A stretch of 64,000 nucleotides of DNA from Nitrosococcus watsonii C-113 (GTDB taxonomy: Bacteria; Pseudomonadota; Gammaproteobacteria; Nitrosococcales; Nitrosococcaceae), in NCBI RefSeq assembly GCF_000143085.1, contig NC_014315.1, positions 186,001-250,000 of the forward strand, in the 5' to 3' direction. This document shows, piece after piece, positions 26,460 to 37,395 of this stretch. Position 1 is the stretch's first letter; every line of letters starts with the position of its first letter. Under the pieces are notes generated by a model, which saw only the letters and a list, made by a program, of their open reading frames with translations, ran no database searches and was not told the origin of the DNA. Both the position numbers and the translations under genes were made by a program.

Positions 26460-26828
26460 TAAGCTGTTTTCTAAAGATTATAGACAGCAGCCCGAGTTCA
26501 TCATCCCATTATTTCTAATTGAAAATTAGTTCGTGAATTATATAAAGAACTGCGGAGGCAGAGCAGGGTATGGGGGAAATAGCAGTCTTTTAAGTTTTTC
26601 TCTACTGCCCCCCCTGTAATATTTTATTCTATTATCTGGCCTCATTACTTTTATTTAAATGCCCCTAGTAAGTGCTGGTAGCGAGGCGATACTTATCCGA
26701 GGAGCGGGGCAGAATCTTACGCTGCATAATTTACAATTTGGAGAGAGCGCTTTACAAAAACTAAAAGCATAAGCTATAAAGTATAAGCTACGAAAGTGTG
26801 AGGGTATATAGAGTGTGAAGGCCATGCT
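26460..26828. other. Intergenic region upstream of the urea transporter
   Basis: About 370 bases with no gene I can support. A short direct repeat, ATAAGCTA, occurs twice around 26769-26792 (ATAAGCTATAAAGTATAAGCTA), a candidate regulator half-site pair or promoter element. It presumably contains the promoter of the urea operon. Confidence 0.5.
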
Positions 26829-27944
26829 ATGCAATCATTAAAAATGATAATAAATGCTGTCAGCGTTTTGTTGCGAGGCGTTGGGCAAGTTGTATTTCAG
26901 AACAATCCTATCTCAGGGCTGGTTATTCTAACCGGCCTTTTTTTTGCCTCTTTAACGGCGGGGGCAGCAGCGTTAGTGGGCGTGATCGTCAGCACTCTGA
27001 CTGCAGTTTTATTAAAGGTTGACAAAGATCTTATTGGCGCTGGGCTGTTGGGTTTTAATGGCGTTTTGGTAGGGATCGCGATCAGTCTTTATAGTAGTCA
27101 TAACGTCACCCTGGGTGATCTGCCCGTTTGGAAGATATGGTCTCTGGTTGTGATGGGCTCAGCTTTCTCAACGGTGGTGATGATGGCGCTAAGCAGATTT
27201 CTTTCTCCTTGGAACATGCCTGCTTTGACCATGCCCTTTGTGTTATGTGCTTGGATATTTGTGGGTTCGGTTGAGCATACCGTCAAGCTTGAAACGCCGG
27301 GCGCTTTGGAGAGCTATGCCTACCAACTTTTTCAACCTGAGATTGGCCACCGCATAGAAGAATACCGGCAGTATGCTTTAGAAACCTGGTACATTGGCAT
27401 TGGCAAGGGATTCAGTGAGATTTTTTTGCAAGACAGCGCCATTGCCGGATATCTAATTTTACTGGGGATTCTCATTAATTCCCGTATCAGCGCAATCATG
27501 GGTTTTCTAGCAGCGTTGCTGTCTATTACGGCAGCCATGCTATTTGGTGTGACCGAGGAGAGTATTCGACTAGGGCTTCACAGTTATAATCCGATTTTAA
27601 CCGCATTAGCGGTTGTCTTATTTGTTCGTTTTACTATTAGTTCTGGCCTCTATGCTTTGTTTGGCGTGGTAGTCACTGTTTGGGTGAGTTTGGCGGTTGG
27701 GCTTGCCCTCTATCACCTGGAATTTCCAGTGTACACTTTCCCCTTCGTCATCGTTACCTGGGCGCTGCTGCTCGGAGCGATGAGTGTTGGCAGGTTAAGG
27801 TATATCCTGCCGGCGGAAGCCCTTACCCCGGAAGCTAACTTGGCTCGCTTTGCGGCCCAGGAAATTGAGACGGACACTGAAAAAAGGCCCGCTTCGTCGC
27901 ATCAGCCGAGTCCAGAAAAGCCGTTGGAGGATCAAAGGGAATAG
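26829..27944 (+). CDS. Urea transporter (UT family)
   Basis: A 371-residue channel-type urea transporter. The two homologous halves each carry an NxxT/L filter-type segment: IGAGLLGFNGVLVGIAIS near residue 70 and LGLHSYNPILTALAVV near 252, and QVVFQNNPISGLVIL is the usual N-terminal signature. About ten membrane helices are visible. It is followed 76 bases later by ureD, so imported urea is passed to the urease encoded downstream. The C terminus ends in a charged tail of about 35 residues. Confidence 0.94.
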   Translation: MQSLKMIINAVSVLLRGVGQVVFQNNPISGLVILTGLFFASLTAGAAALVGVIVSTLTAVLLKVDKDLIGAGLLGFNGVLVGIAISLYSSHNVTLGDLPVWKIWSLVVMGSAFSTVVMMALSRFLSPWNMPALTMPFVLCAWIFVGSVEHTVKLETPGALESYAYQLFQPEIGHRIEEYRQYALETWYIGIGKGFSEIFLQDSAIAGYLILLGILINSRISAIMGFLAALLSITAAMLFGVTEESIRLGLHSYNPILTALAVVLFVRFTISSGLYALFGVVVTVWVSLAVGLALYHLEFPVYTFPFVIVTWALLLGAMSVGRLRYILPAEALTPEANLARFAAQEIETDTEKRPASSHQPSPEKPLEDQRE

Positions 27945-28020
27945 GGATATCGCAGAACCCTAAAATCTTTAGTCCCCAGTGGGTTTATACGCTGATTTTA
28001 TGAATTGAAGCGACCGGCCT

Positions 28021-28911
28021 ATGAGAAAAATAGCTGTTTTTAAGCAGAAGCCTCATGAAGTGGCGGATGCTTGTCTTGCCAAAACTGACCTACTCCCTTT
28101 GACTTGGCCTGCTAAGCTTGAACTGGCTTATCAACGGGTGAAAATGCGTACTGTGCCTGTCCTGCGGCGTCACAAAGGACCGCTGCGGGTACAAAAACAC
28201 CTTTATCCGGAAGGATCGGCAGTTTGTCAACATCTGATTCTCCATCCTCCCGGAGGAATCGCGGGGGGTGATACCTTGGATATCCAAATCCATGCGGGCT
28301 CCCATGCCTGGGCGCAGTTGACCAGTCCTGGGGCAGCAAAGTGGTACCGCTCCGAGGTTTCGCTGGCCCGGCAAAATCTGACCTTGAGCACAGAGCCTGG
28401 GGGCATCCTTGAGTGGTTGCCCCAAGAGACCATTTTTTTTGCAGGCTGTCAGACAGCGTTGGATACTACTATTGACTTGGCTGAGGATGCCAAGGTAATT
28501 GCTTGGGATATTATCGCCCTTGGCCGGCCTGCCAGTGGAGAGCGGTTTAATTCAGGGCGGATTCATCAACGATTTCGTTTGCGCCGCAATGGCCGCTTGC
28601 TTTGGAGCGAGCGGATGCAGCTGCTTGGCGGCAGCCGATTGCTGGAATCGCCTATTGGTTTTGCTGGCTATCCCGTGGCGGGCACCTTGCTCGCGAGTGG
28701 AGAATTGAATGATCAACAGTTAGCCGCTTGCCGCAGCCTTCCCATCGAAGGAGGTCGAGGCGGTTTAACTCAACTTCCAGGGCTCGTTGTCGCACGCTTT
28801 CTGGGTGAGGAAGCCGAGGCAGCGCGCAACTGGTTTATCGCCTTGTGGCAAGAACTGCGTCCCGCCTTATTGGGTCGCTCTGTATCTATTCCTCGTATTT
28901 GGAATACCTGA
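28021..28911 (+). CDS. ureD: Urease accessory protein UreD
   Basis: A 296-residue scaffold protein that, with UreF and UreG, inserts nickel into the urease apoenzyme. Family segments visible are [16 protein letters not shown] near residue 76, [11 protein letters not shown] near 101, [13 protein letters not shown] near 138 and [15 protein letters not shown] near 162. The length matches the family (about 270-300). It is the first accessory gene of the ureDABCEFG cluster. The nearest upstream gene is the urea transporter. Confidence 0.95.
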   Translation: MRKIAVFKQKPHEVADACLAKTDLLPLTWPAKLELAYQRVKMRTVPVLRRHKGPLRVQKHLYPEGSAVCQHLILHPPGGIAGGDTLDIQIHAGSHAWAQLTSPGAAKWYRSEVSLARQNLTLSTEPGGILEWLPQETIFFAGCQTALDTTIDLAEDAKVIAWDIIALGRPASGERFNSGRIHQRFRLRRNGRLLWSERMQLLGGSRLLESPIGFAGYPVAGTLLASGELNDQQLAACRSLPIEGGRGGLTQLPGLVVARFLGEEAEAARNWFIALWQELRPALLGRSVSIPRIWNT

Positions 28912-28928
28912 ACTATTAAGGAGGTTTT

Positions 28929-29231
28929 ATGGAACTCACCCCACGGGAAAAAGACAAGTTGCTAATTTTCACTGCGGGCTTGGTAGCTGAAAGACGCCGC
29001 GAGCGAGGTTTGAAACTCAACTATCCAGAGGCGGTAGCGTACATTTCCGCAGCCGTGCTGGAGAAAGCGCGGGAGGGTATGAGCGTTGCGGAGCTGATGC
29101 ACCATGGCACGACTTTATTGACCCGGGATGACGTCATGGAAGGAGTGCCGGAAATGATTTCTGATATCCAGGTGGAGGCCACCTTTCCCGATGGCACCAA
29201 GCTGGTGACGGTCCACCATCCTATTGCCTAA
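28929..29231 (+). CDS. ureA: Urease gamma subunit
   Basis: Structural subunit of urease, 100 residues. It begins [17 protein letters not shown] and holds the family block [12 protein letters not shown] near residue 35 and the C-terminal [25 protein letters not shown] ends six bases before the ATG at 28929. It lies between ureD and ureB. Confidence 0.97.
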   Translation: MELTPREKDKLLIFTAGLVAERRRERGLKLNYPEAVAYISAAVLEKAREGMSVAELMHHGTTLLTRDDVMEGVPEMISDIQVEATFPDGTKLVTVHHPIA

Positions 29232-29261
29232 AATTAATGATAAAAAGGAGGATCTATACCG

Positions 29262-29567
29262 ATGATACCAGGGGAAGTACAAGCAGTGAGCGGAGATATC
29301 GAGTTGAATGCAGGCCGCCGCACGCTTTCTATCAGTGTAGCCAACACGGGTGATCGTCCCATCCAAGTGGGATCTCATTTTCATTTTTTTGAAACCAATG
29401 GCGCCTTGTCCTTTGATCGGGATAAGACCCGGGGGATGCGCCTGAATATCCCAGCGGGTAACGCGGTGCGTTTCGAACCCGGACAAAGCCGTACGGTGGA
29501 ATTGGTGGAGTATGCGGGGCGGCGTCATGTATATGGGTTTAACGGCAAAATTATGGGGGCGCTATGA
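29262..29567 (+). CDS. ureB: Urease beta subunit
   Basis: Structural subunit of urease, 101 residues. The core is [19 protein letters not shown], then the conserved [21 protein letters not shown] and [25 protein letters not shown] precedes ATG 29262. Its stop overlaps the ureC start by four bases (ATGA), which favours equal subunit output. Confidence 0.97.
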   Translation: MIPGEVQAVSGDIELNAGRRTLSISVANTGDRPIQVGSHFHFFETNGALSFDRDKTRGMRLNIPAGNAVRFEPGQSRTVELVEYAGRRHVYGFNGKIMGAL

Positions 29568-31264
29568 AAATTTCTCGGCAAGCTTATGCGGATACATATG
29601 GCCCCACTACCGGAGACCGGGTGCGTTTGGCCGATACGGATTTGTGGATCAAAGTGGAGCGGGATTTAACGACCTATGGAGATGAGGTTAAATTCGGTGG
29701 GGGTAAGGTCATCCGCGATGGCATGGGCCAAAGCCAGCTCCCCCGGGAGCAGGTTATGGACCTGGTGATTACCAATGCCCTTATTGTGGACCATTGGGGA
29801 ATCATCAAGGCTGATGTGGGCATCAAAGATGGCCGTATCGCGGCGCTGGGCAAAGCCGGGAACCCTGACACCCAGCCTAACGTAGACATTAATATTGGGG
29901 CTGCGACCGAAATTATTGCTGGGGAAGGTAAAATCCTCACTGCGGGAGGTATTGATAGTCATGTGCATTTTATCTGTCCCCAGTTAGTGGAGGAAGCGCT
30001 GACCTCGGGGGTGACCACTCTGATTGGCGGCGGCACGGGCCCAGCAACCGGCACCAATGCGACTACCTGCACGCCGGGGTCCTGGAATATTGGACGGATG
30101 CTCCAGGCGGCAGATGCTTTCCCCATAAATATGGGTTTTTTAGGTAAAGGCAACGCCAGCTTACCACAATCCCTTGAGGAGCAGGTACGGGCGGGGGTGC
30201 TCGGTCTTAAGTTGCATGAAGACTGGGGTACCACGCCAGCCGCCATTGATAATTGTTTGAGCGTGGCGGAGCGTTTCGATGTGCAGGTCACCATTCACAC
30301 GGATACCCTCAATGAATCCGGTTTCGTTGAGGATACGATTGCCGCTTTCAAGGACCGCACTATTCATACCTATCATACGGAAGGCGCTGGGGGCGGCCAC
30401 GCGCCGGATATCATCAAGGCCTGCGGCGAGGCGAATGTACTGCCTAGTTCCACCAACCCGACTACTCCCTTCACGGCGAATACCATAGATGAACACCTGG
30501 ACATGTTGATGGTTTGTCATCATCTGGACCCTTCCATTCCGGAAGATGTAGCCTTTGCCGAGAGTCGTATTCGGCGTGAGACGATTTCCGCCGAGGATGC
30601 TCTGCATGATATGGGAGCGTTAAGTATGCATGGTTCCGACTCCCAGGCCATGGGTCGAGTGGGGGAGGTAATTTTACGCGCCTGGCAGAATGCAGCGGTC
30701 ATGAAGCGCGATCGGGGCACTTTGCCGGAAGATAAGGCTGACCATGATAATTTCCGTATTAAGCGTTATATCGCCAAGTACACGATTAATCCGGCGCTTA
30801 CCCATGGAGTAGCCCACGAGATCGGCTCGATAGAAGTAGGGAAGCTGGCGGATTTAGTGCTGTGGAAGCCGGCCTTTTTTGGAGTCAAGCCAAGTTTGGT
30901 GCTAAAGGGAGGTATTATTGCGACTGCTCCCATGGGCGATCCCAATGCCTCTATTCCTACCCCGCAACCGGTGCATTATCGCCCCATGTTTGGCAGTTTT
31001 GGCGGCTGCCGCACCGCGAGCTGCGTCAGCTTCGTTTCCCAGGCAGGGTTGGATGAAGGCATTGGTGAGAAGCTGGGCCTCCAGAAACGGCTTGTGGCGG
31101 TGAAAAATATTCGTGGCCTGCGCAAAAGCGATCTGATCCATAATAATGCTCTGCCGCGCATAGAAGTAGACCCCCAGAACTATCAAGTGCGCGCCGATGG
31201 CCAGCTGTTGTGGTTTGAGCCCTCTAAGGTTCTGCCCATGGCTCAACGTTATTTTCTATTTTAG
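29564..31264 (+). CDS. ureC: Urease alpha subunit
   Basis: Catalytic subunit hydrolysing urea to ammonia and carbamate at a dinuclear nickel site. The 566-residue protein has the metal-binding HVHF segment ([12 protein letters not shown]), the lysine that is carbamylated (K216 in [11 protein letters not shown]), the metal-site [15 protein letters not shown], and the mobile flap with its cysteine near residue 318 ([19 protein letters not shown]). The catalytic set is complete, so the enzyme should be active if nickel is loaded. Confidence 0.98.
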   Translation: MKISRQAYADTYGPTTGDRVRLADTDLWIKVERDLTTYGDEVKFGGGKVIRDGMGQSQLPREQVMDLVITNALIVDHWGIIKADVGIKDGRIAALGKAGNPDTQPNVDINIGAATEIIAGEGKILTAGGIDSHVHFICPQLVEEALTSGVTTLIGGGTGPATGTNATTCTPGSWNIGRMLQAADAFPINMGFLGKGNASLPQSLEEQVRAGVLGLKLHEDWGTTPAAIDNCLSVAERFDVQVTIHTDTLNESGFVEDTIAAFKDRTIHTYHTEGAGGGHAPDIIKACGEANVLPSSTNPTTPFTANTIDEHLDMLMVCHHLDPSIPEDVAFAESRIRRETISAEDALHDMGALSMHGSDSQAMGRVGEVILRAWQNAAVMKRDRGTLPEDKADHDNFRIKRYIAKYTINPALTHGVAHEIGSIEVGKLADLVLWKPAFFGVKPSLVLKGGIIATAPMGDPNASIPTPQPVHYRPMFGSFGGCRTASCVSFVSQAGLDEGIGEKLGLQKRLVAVKNIRGLRKSDLIHNNALPRIEVDPQNYQVRADGQLLWFEPSKVLPMAQRYFLF

Positions 31265-31282
31265 CAGGAACCCTTTAAGCTT

Positions 31283-31786
31283 ATGCTGTGTTTCGAGCGG
31301 CGTCTGCCTAGAGATACTCCCGCGGATGTGGAGATGGCTTTTACTTTTGAACAGCGGGAGCGCAGTCGGTTGCGCTTCCAATTACCCGATGGCCGCGAGG
31401 CCGCTTTTCTTATCGAACGGGGCGCACCTTTGGCAGAAGGAGAACGTTTGGGAACGGCGGAAGGCCTGGTGCTGGCCATCCAGGCTGAGCCCGAGCCATT
31501 GATGGAGGTACGTTCCTCCGATTCGCTTGCTTTAGTTCGGGCTGCCTATCATCTGGGCAATCGCCATGTGCGTTTGGAGATAGGAGCGCACTGGCTGCGT
31601 TTACCGCCGGATTATGTGTTGCGGGATATGCTAACGCGTCTCGGCGTGGAAGTCTTTGAGGTTACCGCTCCTTATCAACCCGAATCGGGTGCTTATGGAG
31701 GAGGCCATCATCATAGTCACAGCCATCATGAGGGGGATGAATTCCATTCCCAGCCCCGCTTGCACCATTTCGGAGAGCGCCAATGA
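31283..31786 (+). CDS. ureE: Urease accessory protein UreE, nickel metallochaperone
   Basis: A 167-residue metallochaperone that delivers nickel to UreG and urease. The N-terminal peptide-binding domain (about 1-75) is followed by the metal-binding domain with YHLGNRHVRLEIGAHWLRLP near 90-110, and a C-terminal His-rich tail (GGHHHSHSHHEGDEF, then HHFG). The tail indicates a strong nickel-buffering capacity. It overlaps ureF by four bases (ATGA). Confidence 0.95.
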   Translation: MLCFERRLPRDTPADVEMAFTFEQRERSRLRFQLPDGREAAFLIERGAPLAEGERLGTAEGLVLAIQAEPEPLMEVRSSDSLALVRAAYHLGNRHVRLEIGAHWLRLPPDYVLRDMLTRLGVEVFEVTAPYQPESGAYGGGHHHSHSHHEGDEFHSQPRLHHFGERQ

Positions 31787-32457
31787 ACAGTCTTTGGCCC
31801 TTGTTGCGCTTAGCAAGCCCGCAACTACCTATTGGCGCCTATACCTACTCCCAAGGGCTAGAGAGTGCTATCGATCAGGGTATTATCTGGGATTCCGACA
31901 GTGCCCATATCTGGCTCTCTGACCAATTAGCCATGAACATTGCCTGTTTTGAAGCGCCTCTGTTTGCCCGTATGTTGGAGGCAGCAGCCCAGGGGCAGTG
32001 GCGGGAGCTGTTTAATTGGGCGGAAGAGTATGTCGCCAGCCGTGAAACCCGTGAGCTATACCAGGAAAGTCGGCAAATGGGTTTTTCGTTGGTCCAATTG
32101 TTAAACGATTTGCCTGAGCTGGATGAGGCGATGCGGCATCAGCTGTTGAGTTTTGCGGAACCCCCTCTACCTTTGGTCTGGTCGGTGGCTGCGCGGACCT
32201 GGAATCTTGATACCCGAAGCGCGGTGGCTGCCTGGCTGTGGGGCTGGCTAGAAAACCAACTGGCGGCGTTAATGAAAGCGCTGCCTTTGGGCCAGCAGGC
32301 GGCTCAGCGGCTGCTCTCGCGGCTGTTGCCAGAACTGGATGAAGCCCTTGAGACTGCCCTGGCATGTTCTGATGAACAGTTGGCTAACGGTACGTTGGGC
32401 CTCTCGATCGCTTCTATGGACCATGAAATTCAATACACTCGTTTATTTCGATCCTAG
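31783..32457 (+). CDS. ureF: Urease accessory protein UreF
   Basis: A 224-residue helical protein that acts with UreD and UreG to activate urease and to regulate the GTPase of UreG. The N-terminal block [21 protein letters not shown] is the family hallmark, followed by [13 protein letters not shown] near 92. It overlaps ureE by four bases and precedes ureG by 14 bases. Confidence 0.95.
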   Translation: MNSLWPLLRLASPQLPIGAYTYSQGLESAIDQGIIWDSDSAHIWLSDQLAMNIACFEAPLFARMLEAAAQGQWRELFNWAEEYVASRETRELYQESRQMGFSLVQLLNDLPELDEAMRHQLLSFAEPPLPLVWSVAARTWNLDTRSAVAAWLWGWLENQLAALMKALPLGQQAAQRLLSRLLPELDEALETALACSDEQLANGTLGLSIASMDHEIQYTRLFRS

Positions 32458-32471
32458 GAGGTTTTTTAATA

Positions 32472-33083
32472 ATGAGTAAGCAACCTTTGCGTGTTGGCAT
32501 AGGAGGTCCGGTGGGGTCCGGTAAGACAACCCTTACCCTTTCTCTCTGTAATGCCCTGCGCAATCGCTACAATGTGGCCGTCGTTACCAATGATATTTAT
32601 ACCGAGGAGGACGCTCAATTTCTGGTGCGTCACCAGGCGCTCGCGCCAGAGCGGATTATCGGCGTGGAAACAGGTGGCTGTCCTCATACGGCGATTCGGG
32701 AAGATGCTTCTATTAATCTGGAGGCGGTGGCCCAGCTTAGCCAGCGTTTTTCAGGTCTCGATCTGATCTTGGTGGAATCCGGCGGTGACAACTTGGCGGC
32801 GACCTTCAGCCCTGAGTTGTCCGATTTAACCCTGTATGTGATTGATGTCGCCGCGGGTGAGAAAATCCCCCGTAAAGGCGGTCCTGGGATTTGTAAATCC
32901 GATTTGCTGATTATCAATAAGACTGATTTAGCTCCGCTCGTAGGCGCTTCCTTGGAGGTCATGGACCGGGATGCGCGCAAGATGCGTGGTGAGCGTCCCT
33001 TTCTGTTCAGTAATTTAAAAAGTGGGGAAGGGCTCGATCAGATCATTGATTTCATTGAGCGCCAAGGTCTGTTTAAAACCTAA
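32472..33083 (+). CDS. ureG: Urease accessory GTPase UreG
   Basis: GTPase powering nickel insertion into urease, 203 residues. The P-loop is [17 protein letters not shown] near residues 9-25, then [12 protein letters not shown], the metal-binding [15 protein letters not shown] with the CPH motif, [15 protein letters not shown], and the guanine-specific NKTDLAPL. The full cluster ureDABCEFG is thus present with all accessory genes. Confidence 0.97.
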   Translation: MSKQPLRVGIGGPVGSGKTTLTLSLCNALRNRYNVAVVTNDIYTEEDAQFLVRHQALAPERIIGVETGGCPHTAIREDASINLEAVAQLSQRFSGLDLILVESGGDNLAATFSPELSDLTLYVIDVAAGEKIPRKGGPGICKSDLLIINKTDLAPLVGASLEVMDRDARKMRGERPFLFSNLKSGEGLDQIIDFIERQGLFKT

Positions 33084-33103
33084 GTTAAGAGGGAGAATTT
33101 ATT

Positions 33104-33688
33104 GTGAAGACAAAGAAATACCTATCCATTCTTGCATTGCTACTATTTTCCGGTATTGCGTTGGCTCACCCCGGCCATACGGAACATGACCTTTCTGGCT
33201 TCATCAGCGGATTGTTGCATCCCCTGACCGGCTTGGATCACTTGTTGGCGATGTTTGCCGTGGGCCTATGGGCCGCTCAGCAGCAGGGAAAGGCGCGGCT
33301 AGTGGTGCCAGCAACTTTTATCTTGGCTATGCTGTTTGCCGGCCTGTCGGCAGCTTATCTTGGGATAACGCTGCCGTTTGTGGAGAATGCTATTGCCGTA
33401 TCGGTGCTTGCCCTGGGTTTATTGGTTGCCCTAGCGATACGTTTGCCCCTGTTTGTAGCGATATTGGGAACAGCCTTGTTTGCCGTTAACCACGGCTATG
33501 CCCATGGGGTGGAGATTCCAGTATTGGCTAGCCCGGCCGGATTTGCCATGGGCTTCGTGCTGGCTACCATGGCGCTGCATGCCATTGGTTTTGGACTCGT
33601 CAGCTTTCTGCCTCCTCGTTTTGCTCCTCTTATCCGTATGCTGGGCACCTGTTCCGCAGGTGCTGGCCTGTGGCTGCTCGCCTCATAG
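33104..33688 (+). CDS. ureJ: HupE/UreJ-family membrane protein, probable nickel permease
   Basis: A 194-residue membrane protein with a signal-like N terminus (residues 5-21), the family motif HPLTGLDHLLAMFAVGLWA near residue 38, and a later membrane-embedded NHGYAHGVEIP. The paired HP and DH motifs are the signature of HupE/UreJ proteins thought to carry nickel or cobalt. GTG start at 33104, with GAGGGAG before it at about 33090. It is the last gene of the urease cluster before a terminator, which supports a role in nickel supply. Confidence 0.9.
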   Translation: MKTKKYLSILALLLFSGIALAHPGHTEHDLSGFISGLLHPLTGLDHLLAMFAVGLWAAQQQGKARLVVPATFILAMLFAGLSAAYLGITLPFVENAIAVSVLALGLLVALAIRLPLFVAILGTALFAVNHGYAHGVEIPVLASPAGFAMGFVLATMALHAIGFGLVSFLPPRFAPLIRMLGTCSAGAGLWLLAS

Positions 33689-33700
33689 GGCGGTTTCCTG

Positions 33701-33738
33701 GCCCGCGCAGTAACTATTCTTTGCGCGGGCTGTTTTTC
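33701..33738 (+). terminator. Intrinsic terminator of the urease operon
   Basis: A nine-bp stem, GCCCGCGCA (33701-33709) with TGCGCGGGC (33722-33730), and the T-run TGTTTTT at 33731-33737. It lies 12 bases after the ureJ stop and ends the urease transcription unit. Confidence 0.9.
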
Positions 33739-33890
33739 TCACCTCTAGCAAATATTTAGGAAGAAATTCTATCTGGTCATAAAATCCTTTTTTGACTGGA
33801 GAAGACCGCCTGCCCGTGGATTTTAGGTAGTAGTGCTGTAACAAACAGTGGTTAGAATTTAATAAAATTACCAAAGAGGAAACACTTAAG

Positions 33891-35096
33891 GTGTCTCGAA
33901 GCAATGACAAGCAAGGGCATTACCGCTCAAGCATTGCGAGCGTCTTTATCCTGGCGATCATAGGGTTCCCTGGCGTAGTTCAGGCAGCAGCGGGTTACTA
34001 TAAGTTCGATGAAACTAAATGGATAAGTGTCGGTGGTGGTTTAAAATCGAGCTTTAAGGCAACCGAGAACGGTGATGCAACAGGCGATGGTTGGAGCACC
34101 AATCCCACTATTAATAATTTTCGTATTTATGTTAATGGGCAGCTCCATAAGTATATTAAATTTGAGTTTAATACTGAGTGCGCGGCCTGCGAGGAGGAAG
34201 GGGATATCACGATATTGGATGGAATTTTAAAATTTGATATTACTGATTATTTTAATATTTGGTTAGGACGCATGCTAACCCCCGCTACCCGAGGGGAGTT
34301 AAGCGGTCCTTTTTTTCAAAATATTTTCGAATTTAACAGGACTCCCTTCTATCCTTCCGATTTTTCTGGCGAGAATCGTGAGGCGGGACGGTTTGGTCGT
34401 GATGAGGGGATGAATATTTGGGGCGCTTTAGGCGCGGAGAAAAGATTCACGTATGTGGCCGGTATATTTCGTGGCCATCGGGGTACCCCTAACCTCGGGG
34501 ATGGTCCCCTGTATGCGGCGCGTGTGAGCTATAATTTCTGGAACGTAGAGCAAAATCCAGGCTATTACACCAGCAGCACCTATTATGGTACGGCAGGTGA
34601 TATCTTTACCGTTGCCGCTGCTTTTCAATATCAAGATAATGGCGTTGGCACGAGTCAAAATCCGGCGGATTTTTTGGGAACCAATGCGGATCTCCTCATC
34701 GAGAAAGTGCTTGCCAATAAAGATGTGTTGACCCTCGAGGGAGAGTACCAATACTTTGTGCCTAATTTAAATCAAGCTGCGCTATCCGCCGCGAATTGCT
34801 TTTGCATCTTTGAAGGGCATGCTTATATGGCAACGGCGCTTTATCTGTTTTCTCAACAAGTATGGGTAGGTCAATTTCAGCCCTATATGCGCTGGACGGA
34901 TAATAGGCCCAGTAACAGTTCAGACCGTAATGAGGTTGAAGTGGGCCTTAATTATGTTCTAGACGGACATGACGCTAGGATCTCTCTTTTTTACCAATAC
35001 GGTGATATTAATACTAAGGGCAGGGTTTGGGTGCCTGGTGTGGAAGGGGAAAAAGTTAGTGCGGTGGGTATTGGTGTTCAACTCCAACTGCGTTAA
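33891..35096 (+). CDS. Outer-membrane porin, phosphate-selective porin O/P type
   Basis: A 401-residue beta-barrel protein. A signal peptide (residues 14-32, ending VVQAAAG) precedes many alternating aromatic and polar strands, ending in GVQLQLR near the C terminus, and the porin motif FNIWLGRMLTPATRG is visible near residue 120. It resembles the O/P porin group, but its specificity cannot be assigned. The start is GTG at 33891, preceded by AGAGGA at about 33875. It begins 150 bases after the urease terminator and may serve urea or metal entry. Confidence 0.85.
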   Translation: MSRSNDKQGHYRSSIASVFILAIIGFPGVVQAAAGYYKFDETKWISVGGGLKSSFKATENGDATGDGWSTNPTINNFRIYVNGQLHKYIKFEFNTECAACEEEGDITILDGILKFDITDYFNIWLGRMLTPATRGELSGPFFQNIFEFNRTPFYPSDFSGENREAGRFGRDEGMNIWGALGAEKRFTYVAGIFRGHRGTPNLGDGPLYAARVSYNFWNVEQNPGYYTSSTYYGTAGDIFTVAAAFQYQDNGVGTSQNPADFLGTNADLLIEKVLANKDVLTLEGEYQYFVPNLNQAALSAANCFCIFEGHAYMATALYLFSQQVWVGQFQPYMRWTDNRPSNSSDRNEVEVGLNYVLDGHDARISLFYQYGDINTKGRVWVPGVEGEKVSAVGIGVQLQLR

Positions 35097-35204
35097 AGCC
35101 GCTGGGTAATTATATTATCTGCAGCGATTCCTTAACGAAAGTGCCGCTTGAGAATCTAATTGAATATGACTAATCAATAAAAAATAAGAAGCGTTATAAT
35201 TTGT

Positions 35205-37278
35205 ATGAAGAATAAAAAAGTTTGGAGCATTCTTCTTAGAGGGGGGTGCGCGCTTTTTTTTTTGGAATAAGGCGGTTTATGCCCATCCTGTAGAATCTGA
35301 ACCGCCAACAGCCGAGCTAGATAAAATCAATGTCACCGAACGCGCTGAGGATTTAGCTGAGCTTGCCGTTTCGGCTTCCCAAGGCCGCGTCAGTTATATC
35401 GAGCTTGACAAGCGGCCCTTACTGCGGATTGGCGAATTACTAGAAGTTGTGCCGGGAATGATTGCAACGCAGCATAGCGGGCCAGGTAAAGCTAATCAAT
35501 ATTTTCTGCGGGGATTTAACCTGGATCATGGTACTGATTTCTCAACTAATATCGATGGTATCCCCATGAATTTACCCACCCATGCCCATGGACAGGGTTA
35601 CCTTGATTTAAATAGTCTTATTCCTGAGATGGTTGAGAGTATTACCTTTCAAAAAGGCCCTTACTATGCGGATGTTGGAGATTTCTCTTCGGCGGGAAAC
35701 GCCCGCATCCAAACCTTTAATCGGCTGTCTCAGGGGATTGCGAAGTTGGCCGTTGGAGAGGACGATTTTTATCGTGGTTTATTCGCTGACTCCAGCCAAT
35801 TGGGAAAGGGTGAGCTGCTTTATGCGGGTGAATTTAACTTTTATAATGGACCTTGGGTGCACCCTAATGATGGCAGGCGGTATAAGGGGCTTATTAAGTA
35901 TACGCTAGGTGATAGCGCCCAAGGCTTAACCTTATTGGGATCAGCATATCATGGGCGTTGGAACGCGACGGATCAAATACCGCAGCGCGCCGTGGAGCAG
36001 GGGCTTATCTCCCGTCTAGGTACGATTGACCCCACGGATGGGGGGGGGAGCAGCCGGTATAGTTTGGGTCTCAACTGGAGACATCACCGGGCTAATAGCA
36101 GCACTCATATCACAGCCTATGGATTTTACTACGATCTTGATCTCTACTCGAATTTTACCTTTTTTCTTGAAGATCCCCTTAATGGCGATCAAATATATCA
36201 AAAAGATCGGCGTTGGGTAGCGGGCACAGAAGCCGAGCATACCTGGTTTTTGGCCTGGGGTGATCGAGAGGTTGCTAATACCGTCGGTTTGCAGTTTCGC
36301 CATGATGCGATAGGTGAGGTGGGGCTTTTTCACACCCGGGCCCGTGAGATTTTAAATACCGTCCGAAGCGACCAAGTCCATCAAAGCAGAGTGAGTTGGT
36401 ATGGAGAAAGCGAAATAAAATGGAATGATAAGTTTCGTTCCGTTGTAGGATTGCGGGGCGACTTTTACAATTTTGATGTGAATAGCAGGCAGCCCGAAAA
36501 TGGTGGCGATCGAACGGATTTTATCGCTAGCCCAAAGCTGAGTTTTATTTTAGGGCCTTGGGCCAAAACGGAATATTTTATTAATGGGGGCTATGGCTTT
36601 CATAGCAATGATGCCCGCGGCGTTACGACAACGGTGGATCCCGAAACAGGCATGCCGCTTAAGCAAGTCAATCCCTTGGTCAGATCTAAAGGGGCGGAGG
36701 TGGGTCTTAAGAATTGGTGGATCCCGGGGCTTACCACAACACTGGCCGTATGGTACCTTAATTTAGGTTCTGAGTTGGTTTTTGTGGGTGATGCGGGCAC
36801 AACTGAGCCCTCCGGTAGCAGTCATCGCTATGGCGTGGAGTTGACTAACGCTTATCAGTTAACCTCCTGGCTCATGTTGGATGCGGATTTTGCATTTTCA
36901 AAAGCAAAATTTGCCGGAGGAGGGGATGTGCCCAACTCTTTGGGGCGTGTGATTAGTGCGGGCGCTACTATGAACTGGCCAACCAATACCCGTTTTTTTG
37001 GCGCATTGCGTCTTCGCCATTACGGAAATTCTCCTCTGACCGAGGAAGGCAATGTAAAAGCGCGCAGTACTACGGTGCTCAACTTAAAAGCAGGGTACAA
37101 CGCTAAGCAATGGGAAATAATGCTTGATGTCTTAAATCTTTTGAACTCGGAAGATCCGGATATTGCTTATTTTTATGATTCCCGCCTTCCGGGAGAGCCA
37201 TCAAGCGGCGTTCCGGATATTCTTTTTCATCCTGTTATTCCTCGTAGTATTCGTGGCAGCGTAGTGGTTCGTTTTTGA
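35205..37278 (+). pseudogene. TonB-dependent outer-membrane receptor with a frameshift at a T10 tract
   Basis: The long frame (about 609 residues from GTG 35449) encodes a receptor whose plug begins VVPGMIATQHSGPGKANQYF and carries HGTDFSTNIDGIPMNLPTHAHGQGYLDL, followed by a beta barrel ending in VVVRF. Its N terminus lies in another frame. From ATG 35205 a signal peptide (MKNKKVWSILLRGGCALFF) runs to ten T at 35254-35263 and stops at 35268. Reading the tract as nine T joins the signal peptide (cleaved after VYA) to the plug through HPVESEPPTAELDKINVTE. The gene may be broken, phase-variable, expressed by slippage, or mis-sequenced. The Asp/His-rich plug resembles receptors linked to nickel or cobalt, as an inference. 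Confidence 0.85.
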
Positions 37279-37395
37279 GCGGAAGATCCGCCGACAGATG
37301 GCTGGTTTTGTTTTTACCTCTCCCCCCTATACAACAGCATTATTTTTTATTTAGGGATCTTGTGCTGCTCCCATTGCATCATATTGAGCAAAAGG

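Noticed and set aside
37279-37291. Terminator after the TonB receptor (GCGGA/TCCGC)
   Set aside because: The stem is only five bp and no T-run follows closely, so it is too weak to call.
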